A DNA stretch of 63,816 nt from Ruegeria sp. HKCCA6707 (GCF_013033515.1 NZ_WQEG01000014.1:1-63816), one strand, 5' to 3'; positions 53,218-61,751 are shown, counted from the first letter of the stretch. Numbers and translations: made by a program. Notes: generated by a model not told the origin, from the letters alone.

Positions 53218-53625
53218 ATGATCTGGAACACAAAAACTCATCAATTTTCGGCCACTCTTTGCCAGCGCACTGGCAAACCCTGCCCGGCGCTGGCGCAATT
53301 GGCGCGCGCGATAGCCCAGGCGATGTCAGCGGCCAAACCTGTGACAACAGATGGGTTCGAAGTTGACGGCCACGCACAGCTGACCCATTGCGCCAAAGGG
53401 TGCACCGCACGATATCTGGCCCGACCAAAGCAGGTTCGATTTTTTTGTGACGCTGATCCCCGGACTGAAAACGAGACTCTGGAACAGTTCGCTGACTTGA
53501 TGTTCTCGGCCAAAGTAACTTCGATGGCCGCAGACGCCTTGGTCAAGACGCCATGCGCCATGTTGCAGGTCACCACCAACGCCGCGCCAGTAGCGGCGCA
53601 GGCTGCCGAGCAGGCCTCGATCTAG
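53218..53625 (+). CDS. uncharacterised Cys-rich protein under B12 riboswitch
   Basis: 135 aa from an ATG with GGAGGG 6 nt upstream. Cysteines at positions 15, 22 (C-x6-C), 58, 62 (HC-x3-C), 77 and 113 suggest metal or Fe-S binding. The layout (Cys pair, helix, HCAKGCTARY, then a VRFFCDADP strand) loosely recalls thioredoxin-like [2Fe-2S]/DUF1636 proteins, which also occur in B12 regulons, but similarity is too weak to assign. The ribosome-binding site could be masked by a CGCCC/GGGCG stem when cobalamin is bound. Family unknown. Confidence 0.75.
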   Translation: MIWNTKTHQFSATLCQRTGKPCPALAQLARAIAQAMSAAKPVTTDGFEVDGHAQLTHCAKGCTARYLARPKQVRFFCDADPRTENETLEQFADLMFSAKVTSMAADALVKTPCAMLQVTTNAAPVAAQAAEQASI

Positions 53626-53626
53626 C

Positions 53627-54115
53627 TCAGCCTTGATGGCCCATCGCCCAGTCCATCTGTCCTTGAGTTTCCACAGCGCAAGCGCGGGTTTTTCTGAGCC
53701 GCGCCAACGCCTCTGCCGGCGCTTCGCCGCTATCAATCATCAACCGCAGCACCACCATCCCAGACCGCCCGCAGCCGCCACGACAATGCACCAGAACCCG
53801 GCCGCCACCAGACAGCTGGCGCAGGCCCAGAGCTCTGACATCTTCCCACGTCGACTGTGCGTCATCCTCGGGCGTGCCGAAATCAGCAATCGGGAAATGG
53901 ACCCACTTCGCACCGATATTCTCAACGTCGCGCCCCAACGCCGAGGCCCCCAGCTGGGCCATTTCTTCGGCAGTCGTCAAAGTGATCACCAGATCCGGCG
54001 CCCAAGCCGCAATCGCACGTAGATCAGCTTCGTAATTGCCATCGCGCCCCGGCAATGGGCACAATGCCAACTGCCCATCGCGCACAGTCAGACTGTAAAT
54101 CTGAAATCCACTCAT
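53627..54115 (-). CDS. dual-specificity/tyrosine phosphatase-like protein
   Basis: 162 aa from ATG at 54115, giving MSGFQIYSLTVRDGQLALCPLPGRDGNY. The active site HCRGGCGRSG (H-C-x5-R, Cys near residue 111) is complete, with the general-acid aspartate likely in FPIADFGTPEDD. It belongs to the small cyclin-dependent-kinase-inhibitor-3/DSP-like phosphatases common in proteobacteria. It converges on the B12-controlled gene with a 1-nt gap. A longer upstream open frame is antisense to dnaX and is not real. Confidence 0.88.
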   Translation of the reverse strand: MSGFQIYSLTVRDGQLALCPLPGRDGNYEADLRAIAAWAPDLVITLTTAEEMAQLGASALGRDVENIGAKWVHFPIADFGTPEDDAQSTWEDVRALGLRQLSGGGRVLVHCRGGCGRSGMVVLRLMIDSGEAPAEALARLRKTRACAVETQGQMDWAMGHQG

Positions 54116-54256
54116 GTCTCGTGTCCTTCGGCGCCTCTGTGCCTCAGCGGTGTAACCAAGCCAAGCCAAATCCAAAACGAAATTCGCGCCCTCGTGGTGG
54201 ACGCGACGAGCAGGTCGCTCTACGCTGCATCGGAACTCGAATCCGTCAGAGACAAC

Positions 54257-56011
54257 ATGACCGACACGCCAAGCCCTGCCTATCAGGTTCTCGCCCGCAA
54301 ATATCGCCCGGAAACCTTTGCCGATCTGGTTGGGCAAGACGCCATGGTCCGCACGCTGAAGAACGCGTTCGAGGCGGACCGGATTGCGCAAGCCTTTGTC
54401 ATGACCGGCATTCGGGGAACGGGGAAAACCACAACGGCCCGGATCATCGCTAAGGGTATGAATTGCATCGGTCCTGACGGCACGGGCGGAGCTACAACGG
54501 AACCCTGCGGTCAATGCGAGCACTGTCAGGCCATCATGGAAGGCCGCCATGTCGATGTGATTGAGATGGATGCCGCAAGTCGCACCGGTGTGAATGATAT
54601 TCGCGATATCATCGACAGCGTGCGCTATCGCGCCGCCAGCGCGCGGTACAAGATTTATATAATCGACGAGGTTCACATGCTCTCGACCAGCGCGTTCAAC
54701 GCGCTGCTCAAGACGTTGGAAGAACCACCCGAACATGTAAAATTCATCTTTGCCACGACCGAGATCCGCAAGGTCCCGGTGACGGTCCTATCCCGTTGCC
54801 AGCGTTTTGATCTGCGCCGGATCGAACCCGAGGACATGATCGCGCTGTTGCGCCGGATCGCGGATGCCGAAGACGCCCAAATCGCCGACGACGCGCTGGC
54901 GCTGATCACGCGAGCTGCCGAAGGTTCAGCCCGCGATGCCACGTCTCTGCTCGATCAGGCGATCAGCCACGGCGCGGGGGAAACCAGCGCCGACCAGGTG
55001 CGCGCTATGTTGGGTCTGGCCGACCGGGGCCGGGTGCTGGATCTGATGGATATGATCCTGCGCGGCGACGCAGCAGGGGCACTGACCGAGCTGGGCAGCC
55101 AATATGCCGAAGGGGCAGATCCGCTGGCAGTTCTGCGCGATCTGGCGGAAATTACCCACTGGGTCTCGGTCGTGAAAATCACCCCCGACGCTGCCGAAGA
55201 CCCAACAGTATCCCCCGACGAACGCGCCCGGGGTCAGCAAATGGCCGAGGCGCTACCGATGCGGGTGCTGACCCGGATGTGGCAGATGTTGCTGAAAGCG
55301 CTTGAAGAGGTTTCGGCTGCACCCAACGCCATGATGGCGGCGGAAATGGCGGTGATCCGCCTGACCCATGTGGCCGACCTGCCCAGCCCTGAAGAGCTGG
55401 TGAAACGGTTGCAGGACATGCCTGCCCCACCACCGAATGGCGGACCGGATGGTGGCGTGCCAACCCGAGCGCCTGACGCTGCTCCGACACAAGCCATTGC
55501 GCAACCTGCCATGGCCGCGCGCGGCCCCGCCGGGGGGCCTTCCGCTGCGCTGGCCCAGGACCCCGCCACCGCCCTGGCACGCTATCCAACCTTCAACCAC
55601 GTCGTCGAACTGATCCGCAGCAACCGGGACGTAAAACTGTTGGTCGAAGTGGAAAACGGCGTGCGTCTGGTGTCCTACCAGCCCGGCCGGATCGAGTTTA
55701 CACCCGCCGAACAAGCGCCGTCAGACCTGGCCGCGCGGCTGGGATCTGCGCTGCAGCGCTGGACCGGGAACCGCTGGGCCGTCTCGATTGTCTCGGACGG
55801 CGAAGCCCCCACGATCGGAGAAACCCGCGACGCCGCCGATCTGGCTCTGAAATCCAAGGCAAAGGCGCACCCGCTGGTTCAGGCAGTATTGGAACAGTTC
55901 CCGAAAGCACGGATCACCAAAATCGAAACCCCCGAGCAACGCGCAGCCCAGATCGAAACCGAAGCCCTGCCCGAGGTCGAGGATGAATGGGACCCGTTCG
56001 AGGAGGACTAA
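54257..56011 (+). CDS. dnaX: DNA polymerase III subunits gamma/tau
   Basis: 584 aa from ATG giving MTDTPSPAYQVLARKYRPETF. Clamp-loader ATPase with Walker A GIRGTGKT, a zinc module (CGQCEHCQ) and DEVHML. The Pro/Ala-rich linker (about 395-450) and tau-like C-terminus follow. No obvious slippery heptamer was seen, so programmed frameshifting to gamma is not supported. It is the first gene of dnaX-ebfC-recR. Confidence 0.97.
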   Translation: MTDTPSPAYQVLARKYRPETFADLVGQDAMVRTLKNAFEADRIAQAFVMTGIRGTGKTTTARIIAKGMNCIGPDGTGGATTEPCGQCEHCQAIMEGRHVDVIEMDAASRTGVNDIRDIIDSVRYRAASARYKIYIIDEVHMLSTSAFNALLKTLEEPPEHVKFIFATTEIRKVPVTVLSRCQRFDLRRIEPEDMIALLRRIADAEDAQIADDALALITRAAEGSARDATSLLDQAISHGAGETSADQVRAMLGLADRGRVLDLMDMILRGDAAGALTELGSQYAEGADPLAVLRDLAEITHWVSVVKITPDAAEDPTVSPDERARGQQMAEALPMRVLTRMWQMLLKALEEVSAAPNAMMAAEMAVIRLTHVADLPSPEELVKRLQDMPAPPPNGGPDGGVPTRAPDAAPTQAIAQPAMAARGPAGGPSAALAQDPATALARYPTFNHVVELIRSNRDVKLLVEVENGVRLVSYQPGRIEFTPAEQAPSDLAARLGSALQRWTGNRWAVSIVSDGEAPTIGETRDAADLALKSKAKAHPLVQAVLEQFPKARITKIETPEQRAAQIETEALPEVEDEWDPFEED

Positions 56012-56077
56012 GATAAAGGCAAAACTCCCGCGCCCGCCACGGGCTATCGGCTGACGCCGTTACCCCTGAGCGGACTT

Positions 56078-56116
56078 GGGCCCGGCAGCGCGGGCAAAGC
56101 CCGCGCTGCCGGGCCC
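56078..56116. repeat. perfect 18-bp inverted repeat after dnaX
   Basis: GGGCCCGGCAGCGCGGGC at 56078-56095 is repeated as its exact reverse complement at 56099-56116, with an AAA loop. No T-run follows. This gives an extremely stable hairpin in the 220-nt dnaX-ebfC spacer (56012-56231), which holds no gene. It may attenuate or process the dnaX transcript, or belong to a dispersed palindromic repeat family. Confidence 0.9.
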
Positions 56117-56231
56117 AACGGGAGGAAAGGTCTTGCCAAAGACCTCGACGACCGGCGGGAGCATTCCTGCCCCTTGTGCCACACCGACGCCCTTCGTATT
56201 TAAGCGTCAAACCAGTTAAAGGAGATTACCG

Positions 56232-56585
56232 ATGCTCAAAGGACTCGGCGGGCTTGGCGGCCTGGGCGATATGGCCAAGATGATGAAATCCGCGCAGGAC
56301 TTGCAGACCAAGATGACGGAAATGCAGGAAGAGCTGAACACTCTGATGGTTGTTGGCGAATCCGGGGCCGGTCTGGTCAAGGCCACTGCCACTGCCAAGG
56401 GCGAGTTGAAGGGGCTCGACATTGATCCGTCGATATTCAATGGCGACGACAAGGAAGTGGTCGAAGATCTGATCCTGGCCGCCATCAAGGACGCCCAGAC
56501 CAAAGCCGCCGAACGCGCGCAGTCGGAAATGGCCAAACTGACCGAAAGCATGGGGCTGCCGGCGGATATCAAACTGCCCTTCTGA
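56232..56585 (+). CDS. ebfC: nucleoid-associated protein YbaB/EbfC
   Basis: 117 aa, beginning [22 protein letters not shown], with the coiled-coil dimerisation helix (about 14-40), a central sheet ([23 protein letters not shown]) and a C-terminal helix. A DNA-binding protein that forms pincer-like dimers. An AAAGGAGA site precedes the ATG. It lies between dnaX and recR, the conserved order. Confidence 0.95.
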   Translation: MLKGLGGLGGLGDMAKMMKSAQDLQTKMTEMQEELNTLMVVGESGAGLVKATATAKGELKGLDIDPSIFNGDDKEVVEDLILAAIKDAQTKAAERAQSEMAKLTESMGLPADIKLPF

Positions 56586-56590
56586 TCTTC

Positions 56591-56630
56591 ATCTTTTCAA
56601 AAATACTCCCGCCGGAGGCTCCCTCCGGTG
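56591..56630. repeat. REP-like intergenic palindrome between ebfC and recR
   Basis: The spacer contains TTTTCAAAAATACTCCCG followed by the hairpin CCGGAGG-CTC-CCTCCGG (56612-56628). I recall this AT-rich block plus GC palindrome recurring between genes in Rhodobacteraceae genomes. A single copy is in this window, so repeat status rests on memory. Confidence 0.5.
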
Positions 56631-56646
56631 CCAGACAGGACAGGCC

Positions 56647-57240
56647 GTGAGCTCTAACAGCGACATTGATAATCTGATCGACCTGATGGCGAAACTGCCG
56701 GGCCTTGGCCCCCGTTCCGCCCGCCGCGCTGTCCTGCACCTGATCCGCAAACGTGCCCTGCTGCTGACACCGCTCTCGGACGCAATGCAGCAGGTTGCCG
56801 TCACCGCCCGCGAGTGCCTGAACTGCGGCAATGTCGGCACGTCTGATATCTGCGATATCTGCAATGATGAGGCCCGTGCGACCGGAGAGCTGTGCGTGGT
56901 CGAGGACGTGGCTGACCTTTGGGCAATGGAACGCGCGGGTGTGTTCAAAGGCCGTTATCACGTTCTGGGTGGAACCTTGTCAGCACTGGACGGGGTCGGC
57001 CCGGACGAGCTGCGCATCCCACGCCTGCGGGACCGTGTGCTGGCAGAAGAAATCACCGAGATCATCCTGGCCCTGAACGCCACAATCGACGGACAGACCA
57101 CTGCGCATTACATCGCCGATCAGCTCGAGGGCCAGGTGCGCTTGACCTCACTTGCACAAGGTGTGCCGATTGGGGGCGAGTTGGATTATCTGGATGACGG
57201 GACGATCACGGCGGCGCTGAGGGCGCGGAAAGAGATCTAA
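56647..57240 (+). CDS. recR: recombination mediator RecR
   Basis: 197 aa from a GTG start ([33 protein letters not shown]). It has a helix-hairpin-helix ([12 protein letters not shown]), a C4 zinc finger ([16 protein letters not shown], residues about 58-73), a Toprim domain ([15 protein letters not shown]) and a C-terminal Walker-like segment. It loads RecA with RecF/RecO. Last gene of the dnaX operon. Confidence 0.97.
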   Translation: MSSNSDIDNLIDLMAKLPGLGPRSARRAVLHLIRKRALLLTPLSDAMQQVAVTARECLNCGNVGTSDICDICNDEARATGELCVVEDVADLWAMERAGVFKGRYHVLGGTLSALDGVGPDELRIPRLRDRVLAEEITEIILALNATIDGQTTAHYIADQLEGQVRLTSLAQGVPIGGELDYLDDGTITAALRARKEI

Positions 57241-57259
57241 CCTTATTCCTTGGATTAGA

Positions 57260-57742
57260 TCATCCTTTCGCCAATACGACCTCCAGTTTCTCGAACGCCT
57301 GTTTCCAGCCACCTTCGCCGGCGCTGCCCGCGGGGACGCCACGATGCACCATGGTCATCTGCGTTCTGCCGTCTAATTCTCGCAAATCCACAATAACCTC
57401 GGTTATGTCCGGATGGCCTTCTGGCATTCCCATGTCTTTGGGCGACAGGATGTTTCCAGCCTCATCACACATGCTTTCGGTATAGACCAATCGAGACGGC
57501 TCGGTGATTTCCTTGTAGACGCCGGTAAACCACATCCTCATGGTTTTTTCCGGCGTTTTCATTTCCATGCAGATCTTTCGTACCCCACCGACACGCAAAT
57601 CAATCTCTGCTGTTGGCACGGAGAACCCCATAGGGCCATACCACTTCTGGAACAGTGCAGGATCGGTCCACATCCGCCAGACCAGCGCCATGGGCGCTTG
57701 GAACTCGTGCACGATCCGCACCCATTTTTCAGAATCATCCAT
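57260..57742 (-). CDS. AHSA1/SRPBCC-domain protein
   Basis: 160 aa, with WVRIVHEFQAPMALVWRMWTDPALFQKWYGPMGFSVPTAEIDLRVGG, the standard AHSA1-like N-terminus. The C-terminal helix matches the Aha1-type fold. It overlaps the upstream ArsR gene by 8 nt, so the two are translationally coupled; ArsR-AHSA1 pairs are common in proteobacteria. Ligand unknown. Confidence 0.9.
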   Translation of the reverse strand: MDDSEKWVRIVHEFQAPMALVWRMWTDPALFQKWYGPMGFSVPTAEIDLRVGGVRKICMEMKTPEKTMRMWFTGVYKEITEPSRLVYTESMCDEAGNILSPKDMGMPEGHPDITEVIVDLRELDGRTQMTMVHRGVPAGSAGEGGWKQAFEKLEVVLAKG

Positions 57743-58073
57743 CTTTCAAATCCTTCATTTCGCTCAGTAATTTTTCCATGGCCTCAAAGCGAACTTCCCA
57801 GATGTGACGGTACTGGTCGGTCCAGTTTGCGATCGATTTCAGCGGGTCTGTATTCAACCGGCAAGGACGGAACTGCGCGTTGCGCGAGCGTTCGATCAAG
57901 CCCGCTCCTTCCAGCACACGCAAATGTTTTGAGATCGCTGGCATGCTGACGTCAAACGGCTCTGCCAGCTCTTTGACAGTCGCTTCCCCTTGGGCCAATC
58001 GCGCCAGCATCGCGCGTCTGGCGGGATGGGCAAGTGCCGCAAAGGCGAAGTCCAGTTTTTCGTCTTCAGTCAT
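57735..58073 (-). CDS. ArsR-family transcriptional regulator
   Basis: 112 aa winged HTH: LAHPARRAMLARLAQGEATVKELAEPFDVSMPAISKHLRVLEGAGLIERSR covers helices and wing. No metal-binding cysteines are visible, so it belongs to the ligand- or redox-independent group paired with AHSA1 proteins. Autoregulation is likely through the 26-bp palindrome at 58088-58113, just upstream of its ATG. Confidence 0.92.
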   Translation of the reverse strand: MTEDEKLDFAFAALAHPARRAMLARLAQGEATVKELAEPFDVSMPAISKHLRVLEGAGLIERSRNAQFRPCRLNTDPLKSIANWTDQYRHIWEVRFEAMEKLLSEMKDLKDG

Positions 58074-58087
58074 AGGCCCATTAATAA

Positions 58088-58113
58088 ACCTGTTAGTTAA
58101 TTAATCAATAGGT
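58088..58113. promoter_or_regulatory. 26-bp palindromic operator of the ArsR-AHSA1 pair
   Basis: From ACCTGTTAGTTAA to TTAATCAATAGGT the sequence equals its own reverse complement at 20 of 26 positions, with a TTAATTAA centre and ACCT/AGGT ends. It lies 15 nt upstream of the ArsR ATG. The AT-rich palindrome in a GC-rich genome fits an ArsR-type operator. Confidence 0.65.
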
Positions 58114-58223
58114 AAATTAAACCCGGTCAAGATGGCCAACGCACCAACTCCCGAATTTCCCTTTGGACTGAACAGCTTTGAAGATAGAAAGATCTTGTAT
58201 CTTCTTTGCCCCGGAACAGTTTG

Positions 58224-58712
58224 ATGACCCGCCTTCTCGCCCTCACCCTCGCCGCCTTCACCGCCACCTCTGCCCTTGCGCAGAACCTTGTCGACAAAGG
58301 CTTTGTCGAAGGCTGGAACATCATGATGGATCCCGCATTGGGCAATGGGTGCCTGATCCAGACGGTCTATCAGGATCTTTCGGTCGTACGGCTTGGCTAT
58401 GATGCTTTGGACAATCGTGGATATTTCGCCGTCTACAACAAAGCCTGGGGCGCCATACAGCAGGGCGAGCGCTATCCGATCCGGTTTGAGCTGGACGGCA
58501 AAAGCTATGACGCAACAGCGATTGGGTTCAATGACCGGGACGTACCGGGCGCGACCGTGTTTTTTACAGACCGGGCGTTCGTGACGGCGATTGCGCAGAA
58601 CAAGACGCTGACAGTGTTCAATCCCGAAGGTCAGACGGTGATGGCCATTGATCTAAAGGGAACCGCCAAAGCATTGGACTATGCGCGGGACTGTCAGAAC
58701 AAGAAGCTTTAA
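58224..58712 (+). CDS. hypothetical exported protein
   Basis: 162 aa from the ATG at 58224, giving the signal peptide MTRLLALTLAAFTATSALA-QN (cleavage about residue 19). The mature part has two cysteines (in NGCLIQ and ARDCQN) that may form a disulfide, and a strand-rich pattern. The C-terminal motif IDLKGTAKALDYARDC resembles small periplasmic proteins of alphaproteobacteria. Function unknown. It overlaps the convergent RNase T2 gene by 4 nt. Confidence 0.72.
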   Translation: MTRLLALTLAAFTATSALAQNLVDKGFVEGWNIMMDPALGNGCLIQTVYQDLSVVRLGYDALDNRGYFAVYNKAWGAIQQGERYPIRFELDGKSYDATAIGFNDRDVPGATVFFTDRAFVTAIAQNKTLTVFNPEGQTVMAIDLKGTAKALDYARDCQNKKL

Positions 58713-59350
58713 CGAATCGGGTCGAACAGCGCGTCTTTCGCCGTGCAGTCCCGGATCACGTCGCGGCCGCAGGGCACCGGATCAAGCGTGCGGGACAGGC
58801 ATAGGCGCGCTTCGGCGATATAGCCCTGTTTGCAGGTGACCGTGATCATGTCACGCTCTAACCCGGGGTTGGCTTTCAGAAACGCCTCTTCCACTACAGA
58901 TGCGGGCAGTTTGACGGCAGCATCCAGCTTGCGGAACACGTCTGGGCGGCTCACCTGATCGTAAGCTTCGCGCGACAGGGCGAAATAGTCAGGTGCGGAG
59001 AGGCCTGAACAGGTGCCGTGTTTCTTCCATTGATGCCAGGCCAAGCCCGCACTGCCCTGGATATCCTCCATCGCGCGAGTCATCGAGCGTGAGGGCGGTG
59101 CCTCGGGCGTGCGGCAATAAGAGGGCCAGCCTTGGTGAAACTGTGGCCAGAGCCCGTGCAAGATCCATCCGTGGTCATGACGTTCATCACATTGATCTGA
59201 TCCGCGCGCATCACCTTCGCGCGCGCACCAGTTGGGTGACCAGCTGAGCGCGAGGACATAATAGTCAAACTCTCCGGCCTTTTCGCCCTCGGCCCAAGCG
59301 GAAATCGCGCCCAGCACCAACAAAACCAGCCCCAAAATTCCTTGGCGCAT
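58709..59350 (-). CDS. ribonuclease T2 family protein
   Basis: 213 aa with a signal peptide (MRQGILGLVLLVLGAISAWA, residues 1-20). Both catalytic segments are present: CAS I HGLWPQ (about residue 65) and CAS II WHQWKKHGTC (about residues 106-115). A periplasmic endoribonuclease cutting RNA to 2',3'-cyclic nucleotides. It may feed nucleotide salvage. Several cysteines for disulfides are visible. Confidence 0.93.
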   Translation of the reverse strand: MRQGILGLVLLVLGAISAWAEGEKAGEFDYYVLALSWSPNWCAREGDARGSDQCDERHDHGWILHGLWPQFHQGWPSYCRTPEAPPSRSMTRAMEDIQGSAGLAWHQWKKHGTCSGLSAPDYFALSREAYDQVSRPDVFRKLDAAVKLPASVVEEAFLKANPGLERDMITVTCKQGYIAEARLCLSRTLDPVPCGRDVIRDCTAKDALFDPIR

Positions 59351-59480
59351 TCGCCTCTTTCCTTCTTAACCTGACGCGACTATATAAGCCCCAAGTTCCC
59401 CGACAACGGAAACCTGCCCCAAAGCCACGGGGCCGCCGAATTCCGGCGACGGGACAGATGTATGTATAGGAGACGGGCTG

Positions 59481-60239
59481 ATGGCAAAACCCCTGATGGC
59501 CAAGGCAACCGCCGTATGGCTGGTGGATAACACCACGATCAGCTTCAAGCAGATCGCGGATTTCGTAGGAATGCACGAGTTGGAGGTGCAGGGCATCGCA
59601 GATGGCGATGTGGCTGCGGGCGTCAAAGGATTCGACCCGATTTCCAACAATCAGCTGACGCAGGAAGAGATTGACGCAGCGCAGAACAACCCGCTGCACA
59701 AGCTCAAGCTCAAATTCAACCCGTCGGCAGCGGGTGAGGAAAAACGCCGTGGTCCGCGTTATACGCCGCTGTCAAAGCGTCAGGACCGCCCGAACTCGAT
59801 CCTGTGGCTGGTCAAGTTCCACCCCGAGCTGAGCGACGGTCAGATCGCCAAACTGGTCGGCACCACCAAGCCGACAATCCAGTCGATCCGCGAGCGCACC
59901 CACTGGAACATCACCAATATGCAACCGATCGATCCGGTTGCCTTGGGCCTGTGCAAACAGTCCGAGCTGGATACAGCCGTTCAGAAAGCCGCAGCCAAAC
60001 AAGCGGCTGAAGGCAAGGTCATGAGTGATGATGAGCGCCGCAAGCTGGTGTCCACCGAACAGTCACTGGATATGGATGCAGCACCCAAGATCCCGTCGGC
60101 AATTGAAGGGCTGGAAACTTTCTCGTTGACCGATGAGCCAGCTGAGGAAAAAGAAGAAGAGGTTGTTGATGCGGACAGCTTCTTCAACCTGCCCAAAGGT
60201 GGCGAGACGGACGAAGAAGAAGACGAGTTTCGCCCCTGA
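59481..60239 (+). CDS. trcR: DUF1013 cell-cycle transcriptional regulator TrcR
   Basis: 252 aa beginning MAKPLMAKATAVWLVDNTTISFKQIADF. Residues about 85-150 contain a helix-turn-helix-like region (DGQIAKLVGTTKPTIQSIRERTHWN). The C-terminus is acidic (DEPAEEKEEEVVDADSFF and EEEDEFRP). The family is conserved in alphaproteobacteria and associated with GcrA/CtrA-era cell-cycle control. An ATAGGAGA site precedes the ATG. Confidence 0.92.
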   Translation: MAKPLMAKATAVWLVDNTTISFKQIADFVGMHELEVQGIADGDVAAGVKGFDPISNNQLTQEEIDAAQNNPLHKLKLKFNPSAAGEEKRRGPRYTPLSKRQDRPNSILWLVKFHPELSDGQIAKLVGTTKPTIQSIRERTHWNITNMQPIDPVALGLCKQSELDTAVQKAAAKQAAEGKVMSDDERRKLVSTEQSLDMDAAPKIPSAIEGLETFSLTDEPAEEKEEEVVDADSFFNLPKGGETDEEEDEFRP

Positions 60240-60291
60240 TCCTGGAACAGCCCCGGCCTGACAGGCCCGGGGCGCTTGCTTTGGGAATCCC

Positions 60292-60681
60292 ATGCTGAAC
60301 GTTTTGTCCGCAGTTTTCGGCCCGCATCGCGCAGTTTCGATCTATGCTTTCCTCAAGACCTGGGGGTTGGCTCTGGCCGGTGCCTTGGTCATGGTCGTTA
60401 TTGTTTCGGTGATCGTTCTTGTGGGCGACGACGGAGAGCATGAGCACGAAGCGTTTCTAACCGTGCCGGTCCTGTCGGCAACGGCGATCAACGGTGATCT
60501 GCGGAACGGTGTGGTTGCGTCAGTCCGTCTGCCGGATGGGTCGGCTGTCTCGCTCACCTCAACAGATGCGCAGATCTCGCAGAGCGTGGGATCTGATGCC
60601 TGCGTTGAAAAACGCGTTTATGTTGAAAGCGGCGAGGCGCGGTATCGGCTGAAACTGCCACGGCTCTGCGGATCGAGTTGA
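60292..60681 (+). CDS. hypothetical membrane-anchored protein
   Basis: 129 aa with one strong transmembrane helix (about residues 22-45, LKTWGLALAGALVMVVIVSVIVLV). A histidine/glutamate stretch (DDGEHEHE) and a periplasmic strand-rich domain with cysteines near residues 103 and 126 follow. No family recognised. It follows trcR by 52 nt and is closed by the terminator at 60692-60721. Confidence 0.6.
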   Translation: MLNVLSAVFGPHRAVSIYAFLKTWGLALAGALVMVVIVSVIVLVGDDGEHEHEAFLTVPVLSATAINGDLRNGVVASVRLPDGSAVSLTSTDAQISQSVGSDACVEKRVYVESGEARYRLKLPRLCGSS

Positions 60682-60691
60682 TCCTTGAAAA

Positions 60692-60721
60692 CCGCCCGGA
60701 ATTGCCCAGGCGGCTTTTTTT
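60692..60721 (+). terminator. intrinsic terminator after 60292-60681 gene
   Basis: CCGCC and GGCGG form the base of a stem around GGAATTGCC, followed by CTTTTTTT on the plus strand. It lies 11 nt after the gene and touches the stop codon of the convergent permease gene. Confidence 0.8.
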
Positions 60722-61751
60722 AAACCATCTGAAACACGATACCCGTAAGGATCGCACCGCCAACACCCAGAGCCAGATAGGTGGCAAAGACACGCGGCTT
60801 GACCAGCGACCAAACTGCCGCCATCGCGGGGATCGAGCTGACGGCACCCGCCACCATAAAGGCCATTGCGGCACCCGCGGTCATGCCCTGCTCTATCAAA
60901 CCGGCCAGCAGCGGCGGAGCCACATAGGAATTCAGATAGGCCGGCATCCCCACAAGCGCAGCCACGACAATCGGGCCAACACCTTCTCCGCCAACGACGC
61001 GCGCGATCAGATCTGCCGGGACATAGCTGACCAGCAACGCCTCGAGCACATAAGCCAATGCCAGCCACTTGAGCAGAAACAGGCCGTTTTGGACGAACTC
61101 CGAGCGAAATCGCTGACGGCGGTCCGGGTCTTTCCAGAATGTCCAAACGGGTTTGTCGTCCAGCTTGGGGCCGCAACCGCAACATCCCGCCGGCTTGTAG
61201 TTCCGCAAAGGCTGCGCAAACGCCCCACCCCGCATCAGCGCCCGCACGGCAAACCCGCCAAACAGGCCCAGGGCCACCGCAGCGACGGCTTTGCCAATCG
61301 CAAACGGCCAGCCCAATGCGCCCGCTGTGATCAGCAGCGTTGGCGGATCGATCAAGGGTGAACTGAGCCAGAAGGCCATGACCGCCGATAGCGGTGCGCC
61401 AAGCGCCAAAAGGCCCGCGATAAAGGGAATGACTTCGCAGGAACAGAACGGCGCCAGCCCGCCAAACAACGCCGCCAAAAAGATCATTCGGGTCTCGCGC
61501 CCCTCAAAGGCGCGGGCCACCATGACCTCAGCACCCGTGGCTTTGAGGTAAGACAAAAGCAAAACGGCAAAAAGGATGTACTGACCCGTATGCGCCAGCG
61601 CCTTGGCCGCAAATGTCACGATTTCGGTCCAGTTGCCCGGATCCAACAGGGCAACCAGCAGCAGAATGGCAATGATCAGAGCCCATGGCGTTTTAAGCGC
61701 GTCGATAACGTTGCGCACCGAGGTTTTGGGGTTTTGTGTCAGCTCAGCCAT
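60720..61751 (-). CDS. permease of the ArsP/YraQ (DUF318) family
   Basis: 343 aa from the ATG giving MAELTQNPKTSVRNVIDALK; a start six codons earlier is possible. It has about eight to ten membrane helices with the family motif FGGLAPFCSCEVIPFIAGLLALGAPLSAVMAFWLSSPLIDP. A cytoplasmic loop contains CCGCGPK (about 200-206). Members export organoarsenicals or other metal compounds; paired with an ArsR gene carrying C-terminal cysteines. It overlaps that gene by 8 nt. Substrate unproven. Confidence 0.85.
   Translation of the reverse strand: MAELTQNPKTSVRNVIDALKTPWALIIAILLLVALLDPGNWTEIVTFAAKALAHTGQYILFAVLLLSYLKATGAEVMVARAFEGRETRMIFLAALFGGLAPFCSCEVIPFIAGLLALGAPLSAVMAFWLSSPLIDPPTLLITAGALGWPFAIGKAVAAVALGLFGGFAVRALMRGGAFAQPLRNYKPAGCCGCGPKLDDKPVWTFWKDPDRRQRFRSEFVQNGLFLLKWLALAYVLEALLVSYVPADLIARVVGGEGVGPIVVAALVGMPAYLNSYVAPPLLAGLIEQGMTAGAAMAFMVAGAVSSIPAMAAVWSLVKPRVFATYLALGVGGAILTGIVFQMV

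Noticed and set aside
54116..54736. N-terminal extension of the phosphatase frame (open to 54736)
   Set aside because: The extension is antisense to dnaX and has no phosphatase similarity. The ATG at 54115 gives the full domain.
54257..56011. Programmed frameshift in dnaX producing gamma
   Set aside because: No A-AAA-AAG-type slippery heptamer with a downstream stem was found near the expected position.
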